Shown here: in pieces, positions 25,174-33,229 of the stretch
Numbering within the stretch: position 1 is the stretch's first letter
How the letters are laid out: every line of letters starts with the position of its first letter
Position numbers and translations under genes: made by a program
Notes under the pieces: model-generated
The model's database searches: none
What the model saw: only the letters and a program-made list of their open reading frames with translations
Told to the model about the DNA's origin: nothing
NCBI GenBank assembly: GCA_040880305.1
Contig: JBBDIP010000012.1
Coordinates: 1-43,681 of the forward strand
DNA: 43,681 bases
Source of the DNA: JBBDIP01 sp040880305
GTDB taxonomy: Bacteria; Bacillota; Sulfobacillia; Fermentithermobacillales; Fermentithermobacillaceae
Direction of reading: 5' to 3'

Positions 25174-25569
25174 CTAACGAAGTATGTTGAGTATCTTGGG
25201 GCCAATTTTCTCGACTGTCGCTTGCATGGCCAGGGCGGTGGCCGCAGCTGCGGTCGGATCGCCGCCGGCGACCGAGGCCTTGTACCAGATCATGTCGCCT
25301 TCCACAGAAAAGGCTCCCGGACCCCTCCGAGCCTCATTCCTCTCAGTTAGGTAGTCGCTTAGGGGCGGCGTGAGAGGTCTGTCGGGCCCCAGCCTGACGA
25401 CGGGGATTTCCATGGCGATGTGCCCGCACTCACGGCGGAAAAGGACCTCGCAGCGCTCTCTCACAGCACGGAACCTTCCCCCGGGGGCAGGCACCGGGGT
25501 AAATCCTCTATCGCGGAGGGCGGACGCCAGGGCTTGGGCCGAGGCGGTGTCAAATCCTTGGTCGCGCAC
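25174..25569 (-). CDS. Small unknown protein, possibly YbjN-like fold
   Basis: I do not firmly recognise this 131-residue protein. It has no signal or membrane segment. The layout (short helix, antiparallel strands with a 'CEVLFRREC' stretch, an extended 'GDMIWYKASVAGG' strand, then a long Ala-rich C-terminal helix) recalls YbjN / type III chaperone-like folds, but this is only an impression. The GTG start has GGGGAG at about 8 nt. It is the first gene of a minus-strand run with the HAD phosphatase and hutU, and is divergent from rqcH across only about 50 nt. Confidence 0.6.
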   Translation of the reverse strand: MRDQGFDTASAQALASALRDRGFTPVPAPGGRFRAVRERCEVLFRRECGHIAMEIPVVRLGPDRPLTPPLSDYLTERNEARRGPGAFSVEGDMIWYKASVAGGDPTAAAATALAMQATVEKIGPKILNILR

Positions 25570-25620
25570 TGTTTCACTCCCCGGTCGTGAGTTATACTTT
25601 AGGACGTCGAGGTGGGGCTA

Positions 25621-27381
25621 TTGGACGGGATCACGCTTAGTGTTATACGGTGCGAGGTTGGGGGATACCTGCCTTTGAAGGTGCAGAAGATCCAGCAACC
25701 CGGCAAGAAGGAACTGGTGTTTTCGCTTTGGAGTCCTTCGGTGAGGGAGCGGCTGGTGCTGTCTTTGGAGGGCGCCGAAGCGTTTTTCGGCTTCTCGGAT
25801 GAGAAGAAAGAGAACCCGCCCTCGCCGCCCGGCTTCTGCCTCGCGCTGCGCAAGCGTCTGGAGGGCGGCTCCCTTTCACAAATACGCCAGCACGGGCTGG
25901 ACCGAGTCCTTTACCTTGACTTTGACGGCCACGACGACTTCGGCAACGAGAAACGCTACGTGCTCGTCTTCGACATGGCGGGCCGCGAGCAAAACATAGG
26001 TTTGTACAAGGACGGCCTCCTTGAAGCAAGCATAATTCCATCGGACGAGGGACGTTTCGAGCGCCGCAGCCCCTACACCCCTCCGGCGGGCAACCGCCTG
26101 GACATCCGGGAATTCGTGGGCGGTCTCAAGTCCGCGGCGGACCTTGCGGAGATTCTGCTGGCGAGCGACGGCGCATCGGCTCAGGTGCTTGGCCAGACCG
26201 TTGAGGGAGCCGGCAAGGACTTGGTCCGGGGTGTTCTGGCGGCGGCAGGCCAGGGGGAATTGTCTCCGTTCTCCACGGTGGGCGCTGCCAGAGCCGCTTC
26301 AGTCCTATCTAGAATGGCTTCGACGCTTCTATCTCCTTCCGGCGGACCGGTTCCGGCGCGAAGGGACGGCATCTACCCTGCCATCTACATCTCGCCGAAA
26401 GGCCCGCTTTTCCACGTCTTTCCGCTTCCGCACCTTGAAGTGGATTCGCCTTTTGAAAGCGTTCTCTTGGCTGCCAAGACGTTCCGCGAGCGTGCAACTC
26501 TGTCCAGGGAGTTTGAGTCTCTCGTCGCATACGCCGAAGCGCTGCACCGCAAGGTCTTGAGGAAGGTCCAGTCCCGGCATGAGGCGCAGACGGGAGACCT
26601 CACCAGGTCCCACGACTACGACAAGTTCAAGGTGTGGGCGAGCCTCATAGACGAGAGCGGGAAGCGGAACCCGCCGGGCGCCACCGAGATGTCGGTGACT
26701 AACTACTACGCCGACCCGCCTCAAGAAGTGGTGGTGCCTTTGGACCCGAAGCGCTCTTCTCGGGATAACGCGAGGGCATATTACCAGACCTACGCCAAAC
26801 TGGCGAGGGCTGAGAAGGTACTAGAGGACTCGGTAGCCGCTCTGGAGACGGACCAGAGGGTTCTCGCCGAAACCAGGGAGGCGCTGGACCGGTCGTTGGA
26901 CGTCGCCGACATAGCCGCAGCGATTCCGAGGATCGAGGCCATGGCAAGACGTGAGGGCATTTCGGTCAAGACCCGCAAAATTGCCGCGTACATGCGCCGG
27001 GGCGGGGACGGTGGAGTCAAGCCGGATGCCGGTGGTGTGCGGACCGTCCAAGGGCCGGGCGGCTCGGTCTTCCTGGTAGGCGGCAGCGCCAAGCAGAACG
27101 ACGCCCTGGTAACAAGGATCCGAAGGACCGGCGATGTTTGGCTGCACGCCAAAGGGGTCAAAGGCGCCCACGTCCTGGCGCGTCCTGTTGCAGGGCAAGA
27201 ACTTACTGAAGAAGCCCTGCTGGCGGCCGCCCGGCTTGCAGCTCAGAAGTCCGGCGCCAAGGGCTCGTCTAAGGTCGAGGTCGACTACCTGGACGCGATG
27301 AAAGTGAGAAAACCCCGGGGAGGGGTCCCAGGGTTTGTCACGTACACGGGTCAAAAAACGGTCATGGTCTCTTTGGAGTGA
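25621..27381 (+). CDS. rqcH: RqcH (Rqc2/NFACT homologue) ribosome quality control factor
   Basis: RqcH binds split 50S subunits carrying stalled peptidyl-tRNA and directs addition of C-terminal alanine tails. This 586-residue protein has an NFACT-N domain (1-200), a helical and coiled-coil middle (about 300-450), and a C-terminal NFACT-R domain with DVWLHAKGVKGAHVLAR. The Asp-Arg pair needed for tailing in B. subtilis is present as Asp94-Arg95 (LDRV). It was formerly annotated as fibronectin-binding protein A. A TTG at 25621 with GAGGTG at 6 nt is preferred; a GTG at 25612 is also open. It converges on pyrD with a gap of 4 nt. Single-gene unit. Confidence 0.93.
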   Translation: MDGITLSVIRCEVGGYLPLKVQKIQQPGKKELVFSLWSPSVRERLVLSLEGAEAFFGFSDEKKENPPSPPGFCLALRKRLEGGSLSQIRQHGLDRVLYLDFDGHDDFGNEKRYVLVFDMAGREQNIGLYKDGLLEASIIPSDEGRFERRSPYTPPAGNRLDIREFVGGLKSAADLAEILLASDGASAQVLGQTVEGAGKDLVRGVLAAAGQGELSPFSTVGAARAASVLSRMASTLLSPSGGPVPARRDGIYPAIYISPKGPLFHVFPLPHLEVDSPFESVLLAAKTFRERATLSREFESLVAYAEALHRKVLRKVQSRHEAQTGDLTRSHDYDKFKVWASLIDESGKRNPPGATEMSVTNYYADPPQEVVVPLDPKRSSRDNARAYYQTYAKLARAEKVLEDSVAALETDQRVLAETREALDRSLDVADIAAAIPRIEAMARREGISVKTRKIAAYMRRGGDGGVKPDAGGVRTVQGPGGSVFLVGGSAKQNDALVTRIRRTGDVWLHAKGVKGAHVLARPVAGQELTEEALLAAARLAAQKSGAKGSSKVEVDYLDAMKVRKPRGGVPGFVTYTGQKTVMVSLE

Positions 27382-27385
27382 CCTT

Positions 27386-28315
27386 CTACTTCCACGCCGA
27401 CCCGACCAGTTCTTGCGGGTTGGCCAGGCCCTCTTCCGCGCAGTAGCGGCGAAGATCCTCCATTATCCTGGCGGGCGCGGTCGGGTCCACCAGCAGGCCC
27501 GAGCCCATCGCCACAGTGCACGCTCCCGCCATCATGAACTCCAGGACATCCCTGTAGCCGGTGACTCCGCCAATCCCTATCACTGGGACATCCACTGCCT
27601 GGGATACCTGGTAGACGCACCTCACGGCGACCGGCTTCACGGCCGGGCCGCAAAGGCCGCCGGTCACGTTCCCCAGCACCGGGCGGCGGGTCTTGAGGTC
27701 TATCACGACACCTATCAGGGTGTTTATGAGCGACAGCGCGGATGCCCCTCCCTCGACCGCCGCCCTCGCGATGGACACTATGTCCGGGGCGTTGGGCGAG
27801 AGTTTCACGATGAGAGGTCCCTTCCACTCGCGGCGCACTGCGCGAGTTGCCCTGTAGCATGAGCGGGGATCCATCCCGAAAGCCATGCCGCCCGCCTGGA
27901 CGTTTGGGCAGGAGACATTGACCTCGAGGGCGTCCACCCCGCTGACTCCCTCGAAGGTGGCCCCTAGCGCGGAGAACTCATCGTAGGTGTCGCCCGATAT
28001 GTTCACGATTATGGGGACGCCGAACTTGGCCAGCCACGGGACCTTCTCCCGGGCCACAACCTCGGCTCCCGGGTTTTCAAGTCCGATGGAGTTCAGCATG
28101 CCGGCAGGGGTTTCGCAAACCCGCGGCGGAGGGTTGCCCGCCCTCGGATGAAGCGTCGTGCCCTTGACGGTCACGGCGCCGAAAGCGCCGATATCCGCCA
28201 CCTTGGCGTACTCTTCTCCGTACCCGAAAACCCCTGAGGCTGCTATGAGCGGGTTCTTCAGCCGCAGGCCGGCAAGGTCTACGGAAAGATCAGGCATCCT
28301 GCTGCTCTCGCTCAT
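27386..28315 (-). CDS. pyrD: Dihydroorotate dehydrogenase B, catalytic subunit
   Basis: This class 1B dihydroorotate dehydrogenase is an FMN protein that oxidises dihydroorotate to orotate and passes electrons to PyrK. From the ATG at 28315 it has 309 residues. The active-site cysteine is Cys136 in NVSCPN, a class 1 hallmark. The KGTT motif (51-54) and the GIGGV and MGSGLL phosphate-binding segments near the C-terminus are present. The frame is open to 28372, but the ATG at 28315 overlaps the pyrK stop as ATGA, a normal coupled start. It is the last gene of the pyr operon and needs the neighbouring PyrK for NAD+ reduction. Confidence 0.96.
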   Translation of the reverse strand: MSESSRMPDLSVDLAGLRLKNPLIAASGVFGYGEEYAKVADIGAFGAVTVKGTTLHPRAGNPPPRVCETPAGMLNSIGLENPGAEVVAREKVPWLAKFGVPIIVNISGDTYDEFSALGATFEGVSGVDALEVNVSCPNVQAGGMAFGMDPRSCYRATRAVRREWKGPLIVKLSPNAPDIVSIARAAVEGGASALSLINTLIGVVIDLKTRRPVLGNVTGGLCGPAVKPVAVRCVYQVSQAVDVPVIGIGGVTGYRDVLEFMMAGACTVAMGSGLLVDPTAPARIMEDLRRYCAEEGLANPQELVGSAWK

Positions 28316-29136
28316 GGCTTTGCGCCTCCCAGGTCGACGTCTTGGGCCCGGAACACGGGCCCATCGGAACACACGTGGTAGTACCCCTCGGATACTGCCG
28401 CCTTAACGGCACAGCCTTTGCAGAGCCCGGTGCCGCAGGCCATCCTTTCCTCCAGCGAAACCAACAGATCCACTCCGATGCCGGAGCACAAGGCCTTCAC
28501 CGCCCTGGTCATTGGGATGGGTCCGCAGGATACAGCAAGATCGCCCGGCGCCGCCCCGGCGAGCGCGGCCGCCGCGAGATCGGTCACGAACGCTTTCCGA
28601 CCAAGGCTGCCGTCGTCAGTCGCCACTTGGGTGTGGCAGCCGAGACCGTCGAAAACCGAGTAATCCAGGAGGAACTCGGCGCTCCGGGCGCCGTAGAACA
28701 CCGATACATCCCAGCCGCGGGCCTTTGCGGCCTCGGCCAGCGGGAACATGGGCGCAAGGCCTGTCCCGCCGGCGATAAGGTACAACCGTCGCGGCTGGCC
28801 GCTCACCGGCTCAATCTCCAATCCATTACCCAGAGGACCGAGCACGAGGATCTCCTGGCCAGGTTCCCAAAGCGCCATGATCTCAGTCCCACGCCCGACA
28901 ACGTCCCAGGTGATCCCGATGAGGCCATCGTCGGGCCGTATAAGCGAGAGGCTGAACGGACGGCGGAGGAACGGGTCGGCCCCGTCCCTCACCTTCACCA
29001 TCACGAATTGCATGGGTTTTGCGCTACGCGCAATCTGTGGCGAGGAAAGCAGGGCTCGCACCGTCCGGCCGCTTCCCCTCTCGACAGAGAGCACTTGCGC
29101 CCTTTCGTCGACCGCAGCGCCCGTCTCGCCCGTCAT
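28312..29136 (-). CDS. pyrK: Dihydroorotate dehydrogenase B, electron transfer subunit
   Basis: PyrK carries FAD and a 2Fe-2S cluster and moves electrons from PyrD to NAD+. In this 274-residue protein the FAD motif is RRPFSL (58-63), the NAD-binding motif is AGGTGLAP (122-129), and the cluster ligands are Cys234, Cys239, Cys242 and Cys256 (CGTGLCKGC, then Cys). It overlaps pyrC upstream and pyrD downstream by 4 nt each (ATGA), so expression of the three is tightly coupled. The pair defines the class 1B enzyme typical of Bacillota. Confidence 0.96.
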   Translation of the reverse strand: MTGETGAAVDERAQVLSVERGSGRTVRALLSSPQIARSAKPMQFVMVKVRDGADPFLRRPFSLSLIRPDDGLIGITWDVVGRGTEIMALWEPGQEILVLGPLGNGLEIEPVSGQPRRLYLIAGGTGLAPMFPLAEAAKARGWDVSVFYGARSAEFLLDYSVFDGLGCHTQVATDDGSLGRKAFVTDLAAAALAGAAPGDLAVSCGPIPMTRAVKALCSGIGVDLLVSLEERMACGTGLCKGCAVKAAVSEGYYHVCSDGPVFRAQDVDLGGAKP

Positions 29137-30434
29137 GACGACAGGCTCCTATCCTGCATGACCACTTTTCCGCCTACGATGGTGGCCCAAGCGGCCCCTT
29201 GGAGCCTCCAGCCCGAAAAGGGAGTGTTCCTTCCCTTGGACAAAAACCGTCTCGGATCGACCGACCACTCGAACTCCGGGTCTATGACCGTGACATCCGC
29301 CACGGATCCCTCGGCCAGCGTGCCGCCCGCAACGCCCAGAATGCGCGCCGGCAAGAGGCTCATCGCTTCAGCCATTCTGGTCCAAGAGATGATGTTGGGC
29401 CTGACCAGTTTGTCGATCATGAGACCCACGGCGGTTTCCAGCCCGCTGATGCCGTTCTCGGCATAGTCAAATTCAACCCACTTGTCGTCCAGATGGTGCG
29501 GGGCGTGATCGGTGCCGACGGCGTCGATTGTCCCGTCGGCCAGTCCTGCCCTCACTGCTTCTACATCCTTCTTTGACCGCAGCGGGGGGTTCACTTTGGT
29601 GTTTGTGTCGTATCCTGACTGGAGCACGACCTCGTCGGTGAGGCAGAGGTGGTGCGGAGTGACGTCGCAGGTAACATTCAGGCCGGCCTGCTTAGCCAGT
29701 CTCACGAGCTCGACGGACCCCTTAGTCGAGACGTGGGTCAGGTGGACCCTGCCGCCGGTGAGACGGGCCATCATGATGTCTCTGGACACCGCGATTTCCT
29801 CGGATTCGTCGGGTATTCCCCGGAAACCCGCGATCGTGGACGTCAGCCCACGGTTCATCTGCCCGCCCTCGGAGAGGCTCTTTTCCTCAGGATGGTCGAT
29901 TAGGACGCAGTCGAAGCTCTTAAGATACTCCAGGGCGCAGCGAAGCACTTCTGCGGTCGCCACCGGCGACCCGTCGTCAGAGAACGCAACCGCCCCTGCC
30001 GCCTTCATCTCCCCCATCTCGGCCAGTTCCTTGCCCGAACGGCCCTTGGTCACGGCGCCTATGGGGTAAACGCGGACCAATCCCACGTCCTTAGCCCTGC
30101 GCATGATGCTCCCGACCACTACTTCGTTGTCGGTCTCGGGGTCGGTGTTGGGCATGCAGGCGATGGCCGTGAAACCGCCCATAGCAGCGGCGGCAGTCCC
30201 GCTTTCCATGTCTTCCTTCTCTTCGAAGCCCGGCTCGCGCAGGTGGACGTGGGGGTCTATAAGGCCCGGCATGACTATCTTCCCAGCGGCGTCCATGACT
30301 GCGGCGCCCTCCGGTGAGATGTCCGGCCCGACTTTCGTAATCTTCCCGTCTACTATCAGGACGTCGGCCACTTCGTCTTTCCGAGAGGCGGGGTCAATGA
30401 CTCTTCCGCCTCTGATGAGGAGCATCTCCGACAT
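29133..30434 (-). CDS. pyrC: Dihydroorotase (type I)
   Basis: This zinc amidohydrolase closes N-carbamoyl-aspartate to dihydroorotate. It has 433 residues, the long type I form. Metal ligands are expected at His62 and His64 (DPHVHLREPG), Asp153 (FSDDG, bridging in place of carboxylated lysine), His181 (IDHPEE), His234 (HLTH) and Asp309 (GTDHAPHH). Its ATG overlaps the pyrB stop by one base (TAATG), and its own stop overlaps pyrK by 4 nt. Allantoinase is an alternative within the superfamily, but the operon settles the role. Confidence 0.96.
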   Translation of the reverse strand: MSEMLLIRGGRVIDPASRKDEVADVLIVDGKITKVGPDISPEGAAVMDAAGKIVMPGLIDPHVHLREPGFEEKEDMESGTAAAAMGGFTAIACMPNTDPETDNEVVVGSIMRRAKDVGLVRVYPIGAVTKGRSGKELAEMGEMKAAGAVAFSDDGSPVATAEVLRCALEYLKSFDCVLIDHPEEKSLSEGGQMNRGLTSTIAGFRGIPDESEEIAVSRDIMMARLTGGRVHLTHVSTKGSVELVRLAKQAGLNVTCDVTPHHLCLTDEVVLQSGYDTNTKVNPPLRSKKDVEAVRAGLADGTIDAVGTDHAPHHLDDKWVEFDYAENGISGLETAVGLMIDKLVRPNIISWTRMAEAMSLLPARILGVAGGTLAEGSVADVTVIDPEFEWSVDPRRFLSKGRNTPFSGWRLQGAAWATIVGGKVVMQDRSLSS

Positions 30435-31357
30435 TAGTCTCTGCCTCCCAGGATGAGATAAAGGATGGCCATTCGCACCGCGACCCCGCTGGTTACCTGG
30501 TCCAAGATGACCGATGCGGGTGAATCGGCCACGTCGGTGGTGATCTCGACCCCCCTGTTCATGGGACCCGGGTGCATGACCAGCGCGTCGTCCTTGGCGA
30601 GGCGGAGGCGTTCCCTGTTCAGGCCAAACACGTCGTGGTATTCCTTTTTCGATGGGAAGAGGCTCTTGCTCTGGCGCTCCAACTGGAGCCGCAGCGAGTA
30701 CACGACATCGGCGCCCTCAATGGCCTCCTCGACCCTGTTGTAGACCCGAACGCCCAACTCACTAATGTAGGGCGGGATAAGCGTCGACGGACCGGCTAGC
30801 GAGACCTCGGCGCCCATTTTGGTGAGGCCCCAGATGTTGGAGCGGGCCACCCTTGAGTGCAACACGTCGCCCAGTATCGCGACTTTGAGCCCGCGGATCT
30901 TTGATTTGTATTCAAGGATCGTGAAGATGTCGAGCAGGCCCTGGGTGGGGTGTTCGTGCATGCCGTCGCCGGCGTTGATTACCGGGACATCCAGCACTTT
31001 GGCCAGGAAGTGGCACGAGCCCGAGACCGGGTGACGCATAATCACTATGTCGGTGCCCATTACCTCAAGGTTCCGCGCCGTGTCCGACAGGGTCTCTCCT
31101 TTTTGGACTGACGAGCCCGAAGGAGCGATCGACACCGTATCGGCGGACATATACTTGGCTGCCAGTTCAAAAGACGTCCTGGTCCTCGTGGAGGCTTCGT
31201 AGAAGAGAGTGCACACCACCTTTCCCCGAAGGGTCGGCACCTTTTTTATCGGGCGGGAGAGGATTTCTTTCAGTGAGCGCGCGGTTGACAGAACCATCTC
31301 CATGTCTTCCTGGCTCGTCTCTTGAAGCGAGAGAAGGTCTTTTCCTTTCAGGGCCAA
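30434..31357 (-). CDS. pyrB: Aspartate carbamoyltransferase catalytic subunit
   Basis: PyrB makes N-carbamoyl-aspartate from carbamoyl phosphate and aspartate. In 307 residues it has the carbamoyl phosphate motif STRTRTSFE (56-64), the HPTQGLLD block (about 130-140), and the late PGPMNRGVE segment. No regulatory PyrI gene follows, as expected for Bacillota. The TTG start at 31357 has GGAGGG at 7 nt. It follows pyrR by 37 nt. No carA/carB is in the window, so carbamoyl phosphate synthetase must be encoded elsewhere. Confidence 0.96.
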   Translation of the reverse strand: MALKGKDLLSLQETSQEDMEMVLSTARSLKEILSRPIKKVPTLRGKVVCTLFYEASTRTRTSFELAAKYMSADTVSIAPSGSSVQKGETLSDTARNLEVMGTDIVIMRHPVSGSCHFLAKVLDVPVINAGDGMHEHPTQGLLDIFTILEYKSKIRGLKVAILGDVLHSRVARSNIWGLTKMGAEVSLAGPSTLIPPYISELGVRVYNRVEEAIEGADVVYSLRLQLERQSKSLFPSKKEYHDVFGLNRERLRLAKDDALVMHPGPMNRGVEITTDVADSPASVILDQVTSGVAVRMAILYLILGGRD

Positions 31358-31394
31358 GATAACCCTCCTCGGTTATGGGATTGGGCGCCACCGT

Positions 31395-31940
31395 CTATTC
31401 GTGTTCAGCGATGGCAACCTGGTCCAGGCCATCTACCTCAACGAGCTTTACGTGGATGACTTCTTTCGATGAGGTCGGCACGTTCTTGCCGACGTAGTCG
31501 GCTCTAATTGGCAGTTCGCGGTGTCCGCGGTCGATCATGACTGCGACCTGGATGTTCTGTGGACGTCCCATGTCCATCAGAGCATCGAGCGCGGCTCTGA
31601 CCGTGCGCCCGGTAAAGAGGACGTCGTCCACCAGGACGACCTTCTTATTCGCTATATCGAAGGGGATATCGGTCCGGCCAACGATCGGTTGATCGGCCTT
31701 GAGGGTGAGATCGTCGCGATAGAGAGTGATGTCCAATTCACCAACTGGGACCTCCCGGTTCTCTATCTCCATGAGGTACTTTTGCAGGCGCCGCGCCATC
31801 GGGACCCCGCGCCGCTGCACCCCGATCAGGACCACGTCGTCCAGGCCCTTGTTCTTCTCCACGATCTCGTGACCGATGCGGATGAGCGACCTTCTCATCT
31901 GCTCCTGATCCATGATCTCGGCCTTTTCCATCATTGCCAT
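31395..31940 (-). CDS. pyrR: PyrR: pyr operon attenuator protein / uracil phosphoribosyltransferase
   Basis: PyrR binds the pyr leader RNA when UMP is high and favours termination; many members also have weak UPRTase activity. From the ATG at 31940 (GGGAGGT at 8 nt) it has 181 residues, the normal length. The PRPP-binding motif is VVLVDDVLFTGRT (101-113). The QRRGVPMARRL block and the basic C-terminal half fit RNA binding. The open frame extends far upstream to 32189, but that part overlaps the leader and is not coding. It is the first gene of pyrRBCKD and lies right behind its own attenuator. Confidence 0.96.
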   Translation of the reverse strand: MAMMEKAEIMDQEQMRRSLIRIGHEIVEKNKGLDDVVLIGVQRRGVPMARRLQKYLMEIENREVPVGELDITLYRDDLTLKADQPIVGRTDIPFDIANKKVVLVDDVLFTGRTVRAALDALMDMGRPQNIQVAVMIDRGHRELPIRADYVGKNVPTSSKEVIHVKLVEVDGLDQVAIAEHE

Positions 31941-31981
31941 GCGTAAAGACCTCCCTCGATATGTTGAGTCGCGGAGGCAAT

Positions 31982-32016
31982 AAAAAAACCCCGCCACAGC
32001 GCGCGCGCCTGCGGAG
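31982..32016 (-). terminator. pyr attenuator (intrinsic terminator in the pyrR leader)
   Basis: On the minus strand CTCCGC (32011-32016) pairs with GCGGGG (31989-31994) around a GC-rich interior. Seven T residues follow (31982-31988). It lies about 40 nt before pyrR and downstream of the PyrR-binding hairpin, so it is the regulated terminator of the operon. Confidence 0.88.
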
Positions 32017-32064
32017 TCTGCCTTTGGTTTGCCCTCTCGCCTGTCATGAGTCTCGCTTCCTTTT

Positions 32065-32078
32065 CGCCTCACCGGGCG
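32065..32078 (-). promoter_or_regulatory. PyrR-binding hairpin in the pyr leader
   Basis: On the minus strand CGCC-CGGTGA-GGCG forms a stem with a six-base loop that fits the CNGNGA hexaloop of PyrR binding sites (CCNGNGAGG core). The site lies between the promoter and the attenuator, as in Bacillus anti-antiterminators. The recognition is by consensus from family knowledge; the exact competing antiterminator was not drawn. Confidence 0.75.
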
Positions 32079-32114
32079 TGATTTAAAGGATTGCGGACAA
32101 CTTGTCCAAAACAG

Positions 32115-32144
32115 ATCATAATTCAGTAGCGGAAACCTAGTCAA
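32115..32144 (-). promoter_or_regulatory. Sigma-A promoter of the pyr operon
   Basis: On the minus strand TTGACT (32139-32144) and TATGAT (32115-32120) are separated by 18 nt. Both boxes match five of six consensus bases. Transcription would start near 32108 and make a leader of about 170 nt before pyrR. Confidence 0.8.
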
Positions 32145-32222
32145 GCGCAAACGCGGTGCGTGTGCGCTGACAGGAATGTTCATGTTCAAGCAGAAGGATC
32201 AGATTATGAAGGAGGATGACAA

Positions 32223-33197
32223 GTGATTATCGACGTCCACAATCACTTTTACCCCAAGGCTTACCTGGATGCGGTGAAGAAAGGCGACTGCGTGGCCAAA
32301 GCCGCAAAAGACGCCTCCGGAAACCTCCTCGTGGTCTACGAGGGCGACTTTAACGTGGTCGACCGGGGCCACGCCGACGCGGCATTCCGCGTGGAGGAGA
32401 TCAAGAGGCACGGCATCGACTTACAGGTGCTGACCATGACTACTCCGGGAGTTCACGTCGAGGAGAAGTCCCGGGGAATCGAGATGGCGAGGGCGGTCAA
32501 CGAGGGCTTTGCCGAGATAGTGAAGTCCAGCGGGGGTCACTTCCAGGCGATGGCCGCGCTCCCTTTGCAGTCGCCCAAGGACGCCGCCGCTGAACTGGTC
32601 CATTCCGTGAAGGAACTGGGCCTTTGCGGCGGTACTGTATTCACCAACGTGAACGGCAAGACGCTGGACCTGCCCGAGTTCGAGCCGCTCCTTGCTGCGG
32701 CGGTCGATCTCGACGTTCCACTGTTCATCCATCCAACCACGCCGACGCCGTCCACGTCATACCTGGACTACCGCCTGGCAGCCACCGTGGGGTTCACCTT
32801 CGACACCACTGTCTGCGTGTCCCGGCTCATATTCTCCGGCGCCATGGACCGGTTCCCACGCCTAAAGCTCATCTCATCCCACCTTGGCGGCACGTTGCCC
32901 TACCTGTCCGAGCGCCTGGACAGGGGCTACCTTGCATACCCTGAGTGCAAGAAAGTGCAGGGACTGCCGTCCGAGTACCTCAAGCGGGTCTACTACGACT
33001 GCGTGCTGTTTGACCCCAGGACCGTGGCGTACGCTGTCGACGTCTTTGGGGCGAGCCAGTTCATGGTGGGAAGCGACTACCCCCACCAGATCGGCAGCCT
33101 AGCCAAGGCGGTCAGTGTGATAGAGGACCTGCCTTTCGCCAATGAGGTAAAGGAGCAGATCTTCGGCGGTAACGCGCGCAGGCTTTTCAAGTTCTAG
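32223..33197 (+). CDS. Metal-dependent amidohydrolase/decarboxylase of the ACMSD family
   Basis: This 324-residue protein is a TIM-barrel enzyme of the amidohydrolase-2 (ACMSD-like) family. Visible metal-site motifs are HNH at 6-8 (an HxH motif), the histidine in FIHPTT (about 170-175), the histidine in SSHLGG (about 218-223) and the aspartate in GSDYPH (about 278-283). Members decarboxylate aromatic acids (aminocarboxymuconate semialdehyde, resorcylate) or hydrolyse C-C/C-N bonds; the substrate is not clear. The GTG start has GGAGG at 8 nt. It is divergent from pyrR and is followed 32 nt later by a PLP-dependent dehydratase. I see no strong promoter in front of it. Confidence 0.82.
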   Translation: MIIDVHNHFYPKAYLDAVKKGDCVAKAAKDASGNLLVVYEGDFNVVDRGHADAAFRVEEIKRHGIDLQVLTMTTPGVHVEEKSRGIEMARAVNEGFAEIVKSSGGHFQAMAALPLQSPKDAAAELVHSVKELGLCGGTVFTNVNGKTLDLPEFEPLLAAAVDLDVPLFIHPTTPTPSTSYLDYRLAATVGFTFDTTVCVSRLIFSGAMDRFPRLKLISSHLGGTLPYLSERLDRGYLAYPECKKVQGLPSEYLKRVYYDCVLFDPRTVAYAVDVFGASQFMVGSDYPHQIGSLAKAVSVIEDLPFANEVKEQIFGGNARRLFKF

Positions 33198-33229
33198 AAG
33201 GGCCGGCTTTACGCAGGAGAACCCGCCCC

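Noticed and set aside
28342..29466. Long plus-strand open frame opposite pyrK and pyrC
   Set aside because: Shadow of two certain pyr genes; no protein-like motifs.
31941..32189. N-terminal extension of pyrR (open frame starting at 32189)
   Set aside because: This stretch covers the promoter, PyrR-binding hairpin and attenuator; PyrR proteins normally begin near the ATG at 31940.
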